Assembly: GCA_934589675.1 (NCBI GenBank)
Contig: CAKTOF010000003.1
Span: forward strand, 1-64,000
Reading direction: 5' to 3'
DNA: 64,000 nt
Origin: an uncultured Oscillospiraceae bacterium
Lineage (GTDB): Bacteria > Bacillota > Clostridia > Oscillospirales > Oscillospiraceae
The position numbers and the translations under genes were made by a program. The notes below the pieces were generated by a model. It was not told where the DNA came from, did no database searches, and worked only from the letters and a program-made list of their open reading frames with translations. Below, one piece after another: positions 40,908 to 49,378 of this stretch. Within the stretch, counting starts at the first letter, position 1, and the number at the start of each line of letters is the position of its first letter.

Positions 40908-41615
40908 ATGAAAGAGAGAATCCAGAAGATCCTGTCCGCGCGCGGGCTGTGCTCGCGCCGCGAGGCCGAGCGGTGGATCGAGGCCGGGCGCGTGAGCGTG
41001 AACGGCCGCACGGCCGCGCTCGGCGAGCAGGCCGATCCGGAGACGGATGAGATCGCGGTCGACGGCACGATGCTTCCGCGCCGGCCGAAAAAGCGCTATC
41101 TGATGCTCAACAAGCCGCGCGGCTATGTCACCACCTGCGCCGACGAGCGCGGCCGCAGAACCGTCATGGAGCTTGTCTCCGGCTGCGGCGCGCGCGTGTA
41201 TCCCGTCGGGCGGCTCGACATGGACTCCGAGGGCCTGCTGCTGCTCACAAATGACGGCGACTTTGCCGAGCGCGTCATGCACCCGTCGCATGAGGTCAAA
41301 AAGACGTACTTACTGCGCGTGGGCGGCCTGACGGAAGAGAAGCTCGCGCTGCTCCGCCGACCCGTCGAGCTCGACGGCTACCGCATTGCCCCGCCGGAGA
41401 TCGAGCGCGTCGTCGGCCACGGGACATCGTCCGACATCCGGATCGTCATCCATGAGGGAAGAAACCGCCAGCTGCGCCGGATGTGCGAGATGGCCGGGCT
41501 GAGCGTCCTGCGCCTTACGCGCATCGCAGAAGGCCCGATCCAGCTCGGCGATCTTACCCCCGGAACATGGCGCGAGCTGACAAATGAGGAGAAAAACGCC
41601 CTTATGGAGGGTTGA
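40908..41615 (+). CDS. rluB: Pseudouridine synthase, RluB/RsuA family
   Basis: A 235-aa enzyme with an N-terminal S4 RNA-binding domain (RIQKILSARGLCSRREAERWI) and a catalytic domain with YPVGRLDMDSEGLLLLTNDG (catalytic Asp in GRLD) and VIHEGRNRQLRRMCE. It modifies rRNA; 23S is likely from the RluB-like length. AGGAG lies before ATG 40908. Confidence 0.93.
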   Translation: MKERIQKILSARGLCSRREAERWIEAGRVSVNGRTAALGEQADPETDEIAVDGTMLPRRPKKRYLMLNKPRGYVTTCADERGRRTVMELVSGCGARVYPVGRLDMDSEGLLLLTNDGDFAERVMHPSHEVKKTYLLRVGGLTEEKLALLRRPVELDGYRIAPPEIERVVGHGTSSDIRIVIHEGRNRQLRRMCEMAGLSVLRLTRIAEGPIQLGDLTPGTWRELTNEEKNALMEG

Positions 41616-41652
41616 CGCGGTAAAATAATGCCGCAAGTTATTCATATTCTTC

Positions 41653-41680
41653 TTGCAAAATCTGAAAAATAGAGTATGAT
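41653..41680 (+). promoter_or_regulatory. Promoter of the MurR/RpiR regulator gene
   Basis: TTGCAA (41653-41658), a 16-base spacer and TATGAT (41675-41680) in a local AT-rich gap after the pseudouridine synthase gene. Confidence 0.65.
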
Positions 41681-41745
41681 AGAATCCTGAGTGGGCCGCG
41701 CGCTGCTCAATGCGCGTTTTTTCAGAGATACAAGGGGGATACGAC

Positions 41746-42609
41746 ATGGCGACAGACATTTTGGCGACCATCCAGGCGGGGATGGACGGCTTTTCCAAGG
41801 GGCAGAAGCTCATTGCCCGGTACATTCTTGAATCGTATGACAAGGCGGCCTTCATGACGGCCAGCAAGCTCGGAAAGACGGTGAACGTGTCGGAGTCGAC
41901 CGTTGTCCGCTTCGCCGTCGAGATCGGCTACGACGGCTATCCGAGCATGCAGCGCGCCATGCAGGACATGATCCGCAACAAGCTCACGAGCGTGCAGCGC
42001 ATCGAGGTCGCGCGCGACCGCATCGGCAATCAGGACATCATGAATATGGTGTTTCAGTCGGACATCGAGAAGATCCGCATGACGCAGGAAGAGATCGACC
42101 GTGATGCATTCGAGGCGTCCGTCGAGGCCATTTTGAACGCCAAGCGCATCTATATTCTCGGCGTCCGCTCGTCGGCCGTCATCGCGCAGTTCATCGGCTT
42201 TTACTTCAACTATATGTTTGACAACGTCAAGCTCGTTGATACCTCGTCTGCCAGCGAAATGTTCGAGCAGATCGTCCGCGTCGGCCCGGGCGACGTCGTC
42301 ATCGGCATCAGCTTCCCGCGCTACTCGGCGCGCACGATCAAGGCGCTTCGCTTCTGCCACGACACGGGCGCGACGGTCGTTGCGCTTACCGACACGATGC
42401 AGTCGCCGATCGCCGAGATGGCAAACCATGTGCTCATCGCCAAGAGCGACATGGTCTCGCTCGTCGATACGCTTGTCGCGCCGCTGAGCCTTTGCAACGC
42501 GCTGCTCGTGTCCATCGGCAGCCGCAAGGAGGCGGAGCTGTCGAAGACGTTCACGCACCTTGAGGAAATCTGGGAAGAGTACGAGGTCTACGAAAAAGTT
42601 GAAATTTGA
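41746..42609 (+). CDS. MurR/RpiR family transcriptional regulator (HTH + SIS)
   Basis: A 287-aa regulator: N-terminal HTH_6 domain (about 1-77; SKGQKLIARYILESYDKAAF, VSESTVVRFAVEIGYDGYPS) and a C-terminal SIS domain (about 110-240; IYILGVRSSAVIAQFIGFY, VVIGISFPRYSARTI) that would bind a sugar phosphate. No sugar operon is adjacent, so the ligand cannot be guessed. It has a CAAGGGGG ribosome site and overlaps the next gene. Confidence 0.93.
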   Translation: MATDILATIQAGMDGFSKGQKLIARYILESYDKAAFMTASKLGKTVNVSESTVVRFAVEIGYDGYPSMQRAMQDMIRNKLTSVQRIEVARDRIGNQDIMNMVFQSDIEKIRMTQEEIDRDAFEASVEAILNAKRIYILGVRSSAVIAQFIGFYFNYMFDNVKLVDTSSASEMFEQIVRVGPGDVVIGISFPRYSARTIKALRFCHDTGATVVALTDTMQSPIAEMANHVLIAKSDMVSLVDTLVAPLSLCNALLVSIGSRKEAELSKTFTHLEEIWEEYEVYEKVEI

Positions 42610-43846
42610 TGTGATCGTGGTCGGCGGCGGCGCCGCGGGGATGTTCTCCGCCGGCACGGCCGCCGGCTTCGGTGCGCGTGTGGCGCTCATCGACCACGCC
42701 GACCGGCTCGGAAAAAAACTCAATATCACCGGCAAGGGGCGCTGCAACGTCACCAATGACTCCGGCCCCGACGAGGTGCTCAAGAACATCCCACACAACG
42801 GCCGGTTCCTCTTCAGCGCGCTCAACGGATTTCCGCCGGAGCGCGCGATGGAGTTTTTTGAGAGCCGCGGCGTCCGGCTGAAGGTCGAGCGCGGCAAGCG
42901 CGTCTTTCCGGAGAGCGACCGCGCCATGGACATCACCGCCGCGCTGGAGGGATTCCTTCGCAGCAGCGGCGTGAAGCTCCTGCGCGGAAGCGTGAAGTCA
43001 CTGATCGTGGAAGACGGCGCGCTGCGCGGCGTCCGCACGGCGGAGGAGGAGATCGAGGCTCCGTGCGTCATCGTATGCACGGGCGGCTGCTCGTACCCGG
43101 CCACGGGGTCGGACGGCAGCGGCTACAAGCTCGCCGAGCAGGCCGGGCACACGATCATCCCGCCCGTCGGCTCGCTCGTGCCGCTGGAGGAAGACGGCTG
43201 CTTCTGCGCGCGGATGCAGGGGCTGTCGCTGCGCAATGTTGCCGTGAAGCTCACAGATGCGAAGAATAAGACGGTGTTTTCGGACTTCGGCGAGCTTTTG
43301 TTCACGCACTTTGGCCTGTCCGGCCCGACGATCCTGAGCGCGAGCGCACATATGAAGCAGGACACGGGCCATACGGTTCACATTGATCTCAAGCCCGCGC
43401 TCGACGAGGCGGTGCTCGACGCAAGGCTCCTGCGTGAGTTTGAGCAGGCGCAGAACAAGAACGCGGCCAACGTGTTCGGCAGCCTCTATCCGCGCGCGCT
43501 CATCCCTGTCATGCTCGAGCGCAGCGGCATCGACGCGCAGACAAAGGCCAATTCCATCACGCGCCCGCAGCGCCGCGCGCTGCTTGCGCTGACGAAGGAC
43601 TTCACCGTGTCCGTCGCCGGCCGCCGCCCTGTGCGCGAGGCCATCGTGACCCGCGGCGGCGTCAAAACGTCGGAGGTCGACCCGAAAACCATGGAGTCGA
43701 AGAAGCTCCCGGGGCTGTACTTTGCCGGCGAGGTGCTCGACGTGGACGCCTATACGGGCGGATTTAATTTACAGATCGCCTGGTCGACGGCCTTTTCCGC
43801 GGGAAACGCGGCGGGGCGCGCCGGGACGAAGCAGGAGTTGGATTGA
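42599..43846 (+). CDS. HI0933 family NAD(P)/FAD-dependent oxidoreductase (BaiN-like)
   Basis: A 415-aa flavoprotein. The dinucleotide-binding loop FDVIVVGGGAAGMFSAG lies at the very N-terminus and GKGRCNVTNDSG, the HI0933 hallmark, soon after. The C-terminus has LPGLYFAGEVLDVDAYTGG. The start is probably TTG 42599, so that the Rossmann strand begins at residue 2; TTG 42560 gives a 13-residue extension unlike the family. It overlaps the regulator gene by 11 bases, so translation is probably coupled. The substrate is unknown. Confidence 0.9.
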   Translation: MKFDVIVVGGGAAGMFSAGTAAGFGARVALIDHADRLGKKLNITGKGRCNVTNDSGPDEVLKNIPHNGRFLFSALNGFPPERAMEFFESRGVRLKVERGKRVFPESDRAMDITAALEGFLRSSGVKLLRGSVKSLIVEDGALRGVRTAEEEIEAPCVIVCTGGCSYPATGSDGSGYKLAEQAGHTIIPPVGSLVPLEEDGCFCARMQGLSLRNVAVKLTDAKNKTVFSDFGELLFTHFGLSGPTILSASAHMKQDTGHTVHIDLKPALDEAVLDARLLREFEQAQNKNAANVFGSLYPRALIPVMLERSGIDAQTKANSITRPQRRALLALTKDFTVSVAGRRPVREAIVTRGGVKTSEVDPKTMESKKLPGLYFAGEVLDVDAYTGGFNLQIAWSTAFSAGNAAGRAGTKQELD

Positions 43847-43848
43847 AA

Positions 43849-44526
43849 ATGAAACAGCATTTTTCCATTGCCATTGACGGCCCATCCGGGGCGGGAAAAA
43901 GCACGCTGGCCCGCCGCCTTGCGCGCGAGCTTGGCTGCTCCTATGTCGACACGGGCGCCATTTACCGCACCGTGGCCTATCATTTTGCCATGCTCGGCAT
44001 CGGCCCGAAGGACACGGACAACGTCCGCCGCTTTCTGCCGGACTGCGCCATCGAGATCGAGTTCCGGCCCGACGGCGTGCAGCATATGATCCTCAACGGC
44101 AAGGATGTCACGGACGAGCTGCGCACGCCTGAGGTCTCGGCTGCGGCGAGCGTCATTGCGGCGCAGCCGCTCGTGCGCGAATATCTGCTCGATATGCAGC
44201 GCGACCTCGCGCGGCGCTACAGCGTCGTCATGGACGGGCGCGACATCGGCACGGTCGTTCTGCCGGACGCGGACGTGAAGATCTACCTCACGGCCTCGGC
44301 CGAGGCGCGCGCGGAGCGCCGCCTGGCGGAGCTTCTGGAAAAGGGCGAAAAGACGACCTACAAGGCCGTCCTGGCCGATATGCGCGCGCGCGACGAGCGC
44401 GACGCGACGCGCGCCATCGCGCCGCTCAAAAAGGCGAAGGACGCTGTGGAGCTCGACACGACGGCGCTTACGCTCGACGAGTCGGCCGAGGCGCTCCGCA
44501 AGATCGTGGAAGGACGGTGCGGCTGA
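43849..44526 (+). CDS. cmk: Cytidylate kinase
   Basis: A 225-aa nucleoside monophosphate kinase with P-loop IAIDGPSGAGKSTLARRLA, the YVDTGAIYR segment and MDGRDIGTVVLPDADVK. It phosphorylates CMP and dCMP. ATG 43849 is given as start; TTG 43843 is nearer the optimum distance from AGGAG (43833-43837) and cannot be excluded. It precedes plsC and ispH-rpsA, as in many Firmicutes. Confidence 0.96.
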   Translation: MKQHFSIAIDGPSGAGKSTLARRLARELGCSYVDTGAIYRTVAYHFAMLGIGPKDTDNVRRFLPDCAIEIEFRPDGVQHMILNGKDVTDELRTPEVSAAASVIAAQPLVREYLLDMQRDLARRYSVVMDGRDIGTVVLPDADVKIYLTASAEARAERRLAELLEKGEKTTYKAVLADMRARDERDATRAIAPLKKAKDAVELDTTALTLDESAEALRKIVEGRCG

Positions 44527-45125
44527 GCATGTATCCCATTGTTTACTGGCTCGTGCGTATCGGCCTGTTCTTCTGGCACCCCGTTTTCCGCGTGAAGGGG
44601 CGCGAGAATCTTCCGAAGGACGGAAGCTTCGTCATCTGCTGCAACCATTCCTCATGCGCAGACCCCGTGTGGCTGCTCGCAGCGCTGCGCGCGCGGCGGC
44701 ATAAGCAGGTTCCGCGCATCATGGCCAAGGCGGAGCTTCTGAAAGTCCCTGTGCTCGGCCCGCTGCTCAGGTGGGTCGGCGTGTTCGGTGTCGAGCGCGG
44801 CGAGGCGGACGTCGGCGCGCTCAAGATCGCGCTCAAGACGCTCAAGGAGGGGCGCAGCCTCATGCTGTTCCCGCAGGGGACGCGCTGCAAAAACGGCGAG
44901 CGCCTGCCGGGCAAGACCGGCGCGGCCATGCTCGCCACGCGGACGGATACGATGGTGCTGCCCATGTACCTGACAGAGAACAAGCGCCCGTTCGGCCCCG
45001 TTACATGCGTCATCGGCAAGCCTTACAAGATGGAATATGAGGGCAAGCGTGCCACAAGCGCCGAGCTGCACGACCTGACAGACGGCCTCATGGACCGCAT
45101 CTACAAGCTGGGGGAGCAGGCATGA
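44517..45125 (+). CDS. plsC: 1-acyl-sn-glycerol-3-phosphate acyltransferase
   Basis: A 202-aa membrane-associated acyltransferase with the HX4D motif CCNHSSCADPVW, the LFPQGTRCKNG (block III) and VLPMYL (block IV) motifs. It acylates lysophosphatidic acid in phospholipid synthesis. The start is GTG 44517 (AAGGA just upstream) or ATG 44529. Either way it lies at the end of cmk. Confidence 0.93.
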   Translation: MRLSMYPIVYWLVRIGLFFWHPVFRVKGRENLPKDGSFVICCNHSSCADPVWLLAALRARRHKQVPRIMAKAELLKVPVLGPLLRWVGVFGVERGEADVGALKIALKTLKEGRSLMLFPQGTRCKNGERLPGKTGAAMLATRTDTMVLPMYLTENKRPFGPVTCVIGKPYKMEYEGKRATSAELHDLTDGLMDRIYKLGEQA

Positions 45126-47200
45126 AGGTCACTGTCGCCAAAACGGCGGGCTTCTGCTTCGGCGTCGACCGCGCTGTCTCGCTCGTGGAGCAGGCGGCAA
45201 AGAGCGGCCGCACCGTTGTGACGCTCGGGCCGATCATTCACAACCGCCATGTCGTGAGCCGCTTCGCGTCCATGGGCGTGCACGAGATCGGCGACGTCTC
45301 AGAGGCGCCGGACGGCGCCGTCGTCGTCATCCGCTCGCACGGCGTGGGAAAGGCCGTCTACGACGCGCTGCGCGTGCGGGGGCTCGACATCGTCGACGCG
45401 ACGTGCCCGTTTGTTGAGCGCATCCATAAGATCGCCCACGCGGCGTCGGAAGCGGGGCGGACGGTCATCATCGTCGGCGACCGGACGCACCCGGAGGTGC
45501 TCGCCATTGCTGGCTGGTGCGCCGACCCGGTCGTTGTGGAAAACGACGCTGCGCTCAAGGCGTGGCTCGAAGAAGACGCCTCGCGCGCAAACGCCCCGCT
45601 GACGGCCGTCTGCCAGACAACAAACACGCAGAATACGTGGAAATCCTGCACGAATTTATTAAAAAAACAGTGTACAAACTGCGAAATTTTTGATACAATA
45701 TGTAATGCTACGGAAAAACGCCAAAGCGAGGCCGTAATTCTGGCCGGCGCGTCGGATGCTGTGGTCGTTGTAGGCGACGCCGCAAGCTCCAACACGCGGC
45801 GCCTGTACGAGCTGTGCAGGCTGTCCTGCCCGAATGTGTCCCTTGTGGACAATGCAGACGAGCTGGACTTGCGGCGATTGGCCGGTGCTTTTTCCGTTGG
45901 CGTCACGGCCGGCGCTTCCACGCCGTCGTGGATCATAAAGGAGGTCAGTCACAAGATGAGCGACGAAATTTTGGAACAGGCGGCAAACGCGGCCGCCGAA
46001 GAAACCGTTGATGCTGCGGTTGAGGCTGGCGAGGAGAGCTTTGACGAGCTCCTCGAGCAGTCCTTCAAAACTTTGAATACAGGAGATAAGGTCACTGGTA
46101 TCGTCACCGGCATCAGCCCGACGGAGGTCTATGTTGACCTCGGTGCGAAGCAGGCGGGGTACATACCCTACGATCAGATCAGCAGCGATCCGACGGTCAA
46201 GCCGGAAGACCTCTTCAAGGTCGGCGATGAGATCGAAGTTTTCGTCGTTCGCGTCAATGACGTTGAGGGTGTCGTCACGCTGAGCAAGAAGCGCCTCGAT
46301 GCCAATAAGGGCTGGGACGAGGTCGAAGCGGCCATGGAGTCCAAGGAGCCCGTTGAGCTCACCATCACCGAAGTCAATGCCGGCGGCCTCGTCGGCAACT
46401 ACAAGGGCGTCCGCGTGTTTATCCCGGCGTCCCAGAGCGGCGTGCCGAAGGGCGGCGACCTTGAGAAGCTCCTCAAGACGACCGTCAACGTCCGCATCAC
46501 GGAGGTCAACCGTTCCCGCCGCCGCGTCGTCGGCTCGATCCGTGCTGTCACGAGCGAGGCCCGCAAGGCCGCGGCGGAGAAGATCTGGTCCGAGATCGAG
46601 GTCGGCAAGACCTATCACGGCACCGTCAAGAGCCTGACGAGCTACGGCGCATTTGTCGACATCGGCGGCGTCGACGGCATGGTCCATGTATCCAAGCTGA
46701 GCTGGAACCGCATCAAGACTCCGTCGGACGTTGTTTCCGTCGGCGACGAGATCGACGTTTTCGTCATCGCGCTCGACCCGGAGAAGCGCCGCATCTCCCT
46801 CGGCTACCGCACGCCGGAGACCAACCCGTGGAACATCTTCACCACGAACTATCACGTCGGCGACGTGGTCAAGGCCAAGATCGTCAAGCTTATGGAGTTC
46901 GGCGCGTTTGCCGAGATTGTCCCGGGCGTTGACGGCCTCATCCACATCAGCCAGATCGCCGATCGCCGCATCGGCAAGCCGGAGGACGTCCTGTCCGAGG
47001 GCCAGGAGGTCGACGTCAAGATCACCGACATCGACTACGACCGCAAGCGCATCTCCCTGTCCATCCGCGCGCTGCTCGAGCCCGAGCAGGAGCCGGAGGA
47101 GGAGCCGGTCTACACCGCCCGCCAGAGCGAGCCGGAGTCGGCCATGGTCTACAGCTCCGAGAACCCGATCGCGGGCCAGAACGAGCTGGGCGAGGAGTAA
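45122..47200 (+). CDS. ispH-rpsA: Fused 4-hydroxy-3-methylbut-2-enyl diphosphate reductase / ribosomal protein S1
   Basis: A 692-aa fusion. Residues 1-275 are IspH, the last step of the MEP isoprenoid pathway, with the three [4Fe-4S] cysteines in GFCFGVDRAV (12), DATCPFV (about 95) and FDTICNATEKRQSEA (about 194). Residues 280-692 hold four S1 RNA-binding domains, e.g. GDKVTGIVTGISPTEVYVDLG, TYHGTVKSLTSYGAFVDIGG and VKAKIVKLMEFGAFAEIVPG, then an acidic tail. Such fusions are known in Clostridia. A perfect Shine-Dalgarno and in-frame ATG (45956) sit exactly at the junction, so S1 may also be made alone. An AT-rich patch lies within ispH at about 45645-45720. Confidence 0.95.
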   Translation: MKVTVAKTAGFCFGVDRAVSLVEQAAKSGRTVVTLGPIIHNRHVVSRFASMGVHEIGDVSEAPDGAVVVIRSHGVGKAVYDALRVRGLDIVDATCPFVERIHKIAHAASEAGRTVIIVGDRTHPEVLAIAGWCADPVVVENDAALKAWLEEDASRANAPLTAVCQTTNTQNTWKSCTNLLKKQCTNCEIFDTICNATEKRQSEAVILAGASDAVVVVGDAASSNTRRLYELCRLSCPNVSLVDNADELDLRRLAGAFSVGVTAGASTPSWIIKEVSHKMSDEILEQAANAAAEETVDAAVEAGEESFDELLEQSFKTLNTGDKVTGIVTGISPTEVYVDLGAKQAGYIPYDQISSDPTVKPEDLFKVGDEIEVFVVRVNDVEGVVTLSKKRLDANKGWDEVEAAMESKEPVELTITEVNAGGLVGNYKGVRVFIPASQSGVPKGGDLEKLLKTTVNVRITEVNRSRRRVVGSIRAVTSEARKAAAEKIWSEIEVGKTYHGTVKSLTSYGAFVDIGGVDGMVHVSKLSWNRIKTPSDVVSVGDEIDVFVIALDPEKRRISLGYRTPETNPWNIFTTNYHVGDVVKAKIVKLMEFGAFAEIVPGVDGLIHISQIADRRIGKPEDVLSEGQEVDVKITDIDYDRKRISLSIRALLEPEQEPEEEPVYTARQSEPESAMVYSSENPIAGQNELGEE
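45938..45958 (+). promoter_or_regulatory. Internal ribosome-binding site and start codon for a separate S1 protein
   Basis: AAAGGAGGT (45938-45946 or one base either way) is followed at 9 bases by ATG 45956, in frame with the fusion (834 bases from its start). The new N-terminus MSDEILEQ lies just before the first S1 domain. The site is stronger than most gene starts in this window. Confidence 0.7.
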
Positions 47201-47210
47201 GATAAGCTTT

Positions 47211-47247
47211 AAAGAACCATCCGGTTTCGGCCGGATGGTTCTTTTTT
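47211..47247 (+). terminator. Terminator of ispH-rpsA
   Basis: AAGAACCATCCGG pairs with CCGGATGGTTCTT around TTTCGG and ends in a T run, 10 bases after the stop. Confidence 0.95.
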
Positions 47248-47274
47248 GCGCGCGGAGTCGAATTCGGATGCACA

Positions 47275-47302
47275 TGTAGGGGCGACCCTTGCGGTCGCCC
47301 GG
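47275..47302 (+). repeat. Dispersed repeat family A, forward copy
   Basis: A 28-base unit beginning TGTAGGGGCGACCC. It matches the reverse complement of 47453-47480 at 27 of 28 positions. Its internal GGGCGACC/GGTCGCCC parts can also form a hairpin alone. Confidence 0.85.
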
Positions 47303-47328
47303 TAGCGGAACGCGTTGAAATAGAACGT

Positions 47329-47395
47329 CGCGCCAAAGCCTCCCCTGTGTAAGGGGAGGTGGCTCGCCGATAGGCGAGACGGAGGGGTTGTAGGC
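47329..47395 (+). repeat. Dispersed repeat family B, forward copy
   Basis: A 67-base unit from CGCGCCAAAGCCTCCCC to GGAGGGGTTGTAGGC. It is similar to the reverse complement of 47519-47581, identical over CTCCCCTGTGTAAGGGGAG and over the ends. It contains a CTCCCC/GGGGAG hairpin. The flanking sequence between the units has no gene. Confidence 0.85.
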
Positions 47396-47452
47396 CTGAG
47401 GGTTTGTACTGCGCCGATATAACCGCACAATCCCGCCGGGCAAGACGCGGAA

Positions 47453-47480
47453 CCGGGCGACCACAAGGGTCGCCCCTACA
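47453..47480 (-). repeat. Dispersed repeat family A, inverted copy
   Basis: Reverse-orientation partner of 47275-47302, one mismatch in 28. Confidence 0.85.
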
Positions 47481-47518
47481 GGTGAGTTCCATTCAACCGC
47501 CCCTTCTGCAAAATCCGA

Positions 47519-47581
47519 GCCTACAACCCCTCAGTCGCCGTTCCGACGACAGCTCCCCTTACACAGGGGAGCCTTGGCGCG
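47519..47581 (-). repeat. Dispersed repeat family B, inverted copy
   Basis: Reverse-orientation partner of 47329-47395, with a differing central hairpin arm (CGCCG...CGGAACGGCG type) between conserved ends. Confidence 0.82.
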
Positions 47582-47616
47582 GCCGTAATCGGCGCATACC
47601 GAAAGACGCTCTGCAC

Positions 47617-47650
47617 AAAAAAATCCCTCGGCCAGACGGCCGAGGGATTT
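47617..47650 (-). terminator. Terminator of the ABC-F gene
   Basis: AAATCCCTCGGCC pairs with GGCCGAGGGATTT, with a T run on the minus strand, 3 bases after the stop of the minus-strand gene. Confidence 0.93.
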
Positions 47651-47653
47651 GGT

Positions 47654-49249
47654 TTACCGGTTCTTTTTCCACTCCAGAAATTCATCGTACGTGCATGTGC
47701 GGTCTAAGATCGTGCCGTCGGTCTGGAATTCGATGATGCGGTTGGCGGTGGACTGGAGCATCTCGTGGTCGTGGCTTGCGAGCAGGACGTTGCCGGGGAA
47801 GGCGACGAGGCCGTCGTTGACGGCGGTGATGGACTCGAGGTCGAGGTGGTTCGTCGGCTGGTCGAGCAGCAGGACGTTCGCGCCCGAGAGCATCATGCGC
47901 GAGAGCATGCAGCGCACCTTCTCGCCGCCGGAGAGCACCTTGACCTGCTTGAACACGTCCTCGCCGGAGAAGAGCATCCGGCCAAGAAAGCCGCGGAGGT
48001 ACACTTCACTCTGATCTTCGCTGTACTGGCGCATCCAGTCGACGAGGTTCAGCTCGCAGCCGTCGAAATATGCGGTGTTGTCCTTCGGCAGATAGCTCTG
48101 CGACGCCGTCGAGCCCCATTTGACGCTGCCGCTGTCCGGCTCGAGCTCGCCCATGAGGATGCGGAACATCGTCGTCTGCGCCAGCTCATTTTCGCCGACG
48201 AAGGCGATCTTGTCGCCGCGGTTCACGGTAAACGACACGCCGCGCAGCAGCTCCGCGCCGTCGACGGTCTTGCTGACGTCCGAGACGGTCAGAATGTCCT
48301 TGCCGACCTCGCGGTCGGGCTTGAACGAGACGAACGGGTACCGCCGCGACGAGGCGGGCATCTCCTCGACGGAGAGCTTGTCAAGCAGCTTGCGGCGGCT
48401 CGTGGCCTGCTTGGACTTGGACTTGTTGGCCGAGAAGCGGGCGATGAACTCCTGCAATTCTTTGATCTTTTCCTCGTTGCGCTTATTCTGGTTGCGGATG
48501 AGCGACTGGACGAGCTGGCTCGACTCGTACCAGAAGTCGTAGTTGCCGACGTACATCTTGATCTTGCCGTAGTCGATGTCGACGATGTGCGTGCAGACGG
48601 TATTAAGGAAGTGGCGGTCGTGGCTGACGACGATGACCATGCCGGGGAAGTCGAGCAGGAAGTCCTCAAGCCACGCGGTGGACTCGATGTCGAGGTTGTT
48701 CGTCGGCTCGTCGAGCATGACGATGTCCGGATTGCCGAACAGCGCCTGCGCGAGGAGCACCTTGACCTTCTGGCGGCCGTCCGTGTCGCGCATGAGGTCG
48801 TAGTGCTGCTCGACCGGGATGCCGAGGCCCTGCAGCAGGCGCGACGCGTCAGACTCTGCCTCCCAGCCGCCAAGCTCGGCGTATTCGGCCTCGAGCTCAG
48901 CCGCGAGAATGCCGTCCTCCTCCGAAAAATCCGGCTTTTCATACAGGGCGTCCTTCTGCTTGCCGACCTCGTAGAGGCGGGCGTTGCCCATGATGACCGT
49001 GTCCATAATGGTGTAGGCGTCGTACTGGAACTGATCCTGCTTGAGCACGCTCATGCGGACGCCGGGCTTGATGACGACCTCGCCGCTTGTGGAGTCGAGG
49101 TCGCCGGAGAGGATTTTCAGAAATGTGGACTTTCCGGCGCCGTTCGCGCCGATGATGCCGTAGCAGTTTCCGCCCGTAAACTGCAGATCGACGTGCTGGA
49201 AGAGCACGCTGCCGCCGTATTGCAGGCCGAGGTTGTTGACTGTGATCAT
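47654..49249 (-). CDS. ABC-F family ATPase (YkpA/YbiT type)
   Basis: A 531-aa protein with two ABC domains and no membrane segment. Domain 1 has Walker A IGANGAGKSTFLK and Walker B IVMLDEPTNNLD. Domain 2 has the signature LSGGEKVRC and Walker B VLLLDQPTNHLD, but its Walker A reads GENELAQTTM, lacking the GxGK of the canonical loop. A charged linker (NKRNEEKIKELQEF...) joins them. ABC-F proteins act on the ribosome E site. The start at 49249 follows AAGGAG; the longer open frame upstream overlaps the divergent promoter region. Confidence 0.93.
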   Translation of the reverse strand: MITVNNLGLQYGGSVLFQHVDLQFTGGNCYGIIGANGAGKSTFLKILSGDLDSTSGEVVIKPGVRMSVLKQDQFQYDAYTIMDTVIMGNARLYEVGKQKDALYEKPDFSEEDGILAAELEAEYAELGGWEAESDASRLLQGLGIPVEQHYDLMRDTDGRQKVKVLLAQALFGNPDIVMLDEPTNNLDIESTAWLEDFLLDFPGMVIVVSHDRHFLNTVCTHIVDIDYGKIKMYVGNYDFWYESSQLVQSLIRNQNKRNEEKIKELQEFIARFSANKSKSKQATSRRKLLDKLSVEEMPASSRRYPFVSFKPDREVGKDILTVSDVSKTVDGAELLRGVSFTVNRGDKIAFVGENELAQTTMFRILMGELEPDSGSVKWGSTASQSYLPKDNTAYFDGCELNLVDWMRQYSEDQSEVYLRGFLGRMLFSGEDVFKQVKVLSGGEKVRCMLSRMMLSGANVLLLDQPTNHLDLESITAVNDGLVAFPGNVLLASHDHEMLQSTANRIIEFQTDGTILDRTCTYDEFLEWKKNR

Positions 49250-49280
49250 GGCTTCTCCTTGAAAAAATAATATCTCAGTT

Positions 49281-49309
49281 ATTATACCGGAAAGCGCGCG
49301 CGGATGCAA
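49281..49309 (-). promoter_or_regulatory. Promoter of the ABC-F gene
   Basis: On the minus strand TTGCAT (49309-49304), a 17-base spacer and TATAAT (49286-49281). Confidence 0.8.
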
Positions 49310-49316
49310 CTGTCCG

Positions 49317-49345
49317 TTGAACGTTCGGCTAAAGTGTGATAAAAT
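49317..49345 (+). promoter_or_regulatory. Promoter of the DUF815 gene
   Basis: TTGAAC (49317-49322), a 17-base spacer and TAAAAT (49340-49345). Only 7 bases separate its -35 from that of the divergent ABC-F promoter. Confidence 0.75.
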
Positions 49346-49378
49346 ACAGACGATCAACGCACATTGGAGTGGATTCTG

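Noticed and set aside
45659..47464. 601-aa open frame on the minus strand over the S1 part of ispH-rpsA
   Set aside because: Shadow of the S1 repeats; it also crosses a terminator and the dispersed repeats.
47275..47581. Possible CRISPR array
   Set aside because: Only two units per family, in inverted orientation, of different lengths and with no regular spacers or cas genes.
47765..49270. 501-aa plus-strand open frame over the ABC-F gene
   Set aside because: The minus-strand ABC-F protein is unambiguous; the plus frame has no motif and no start signal.
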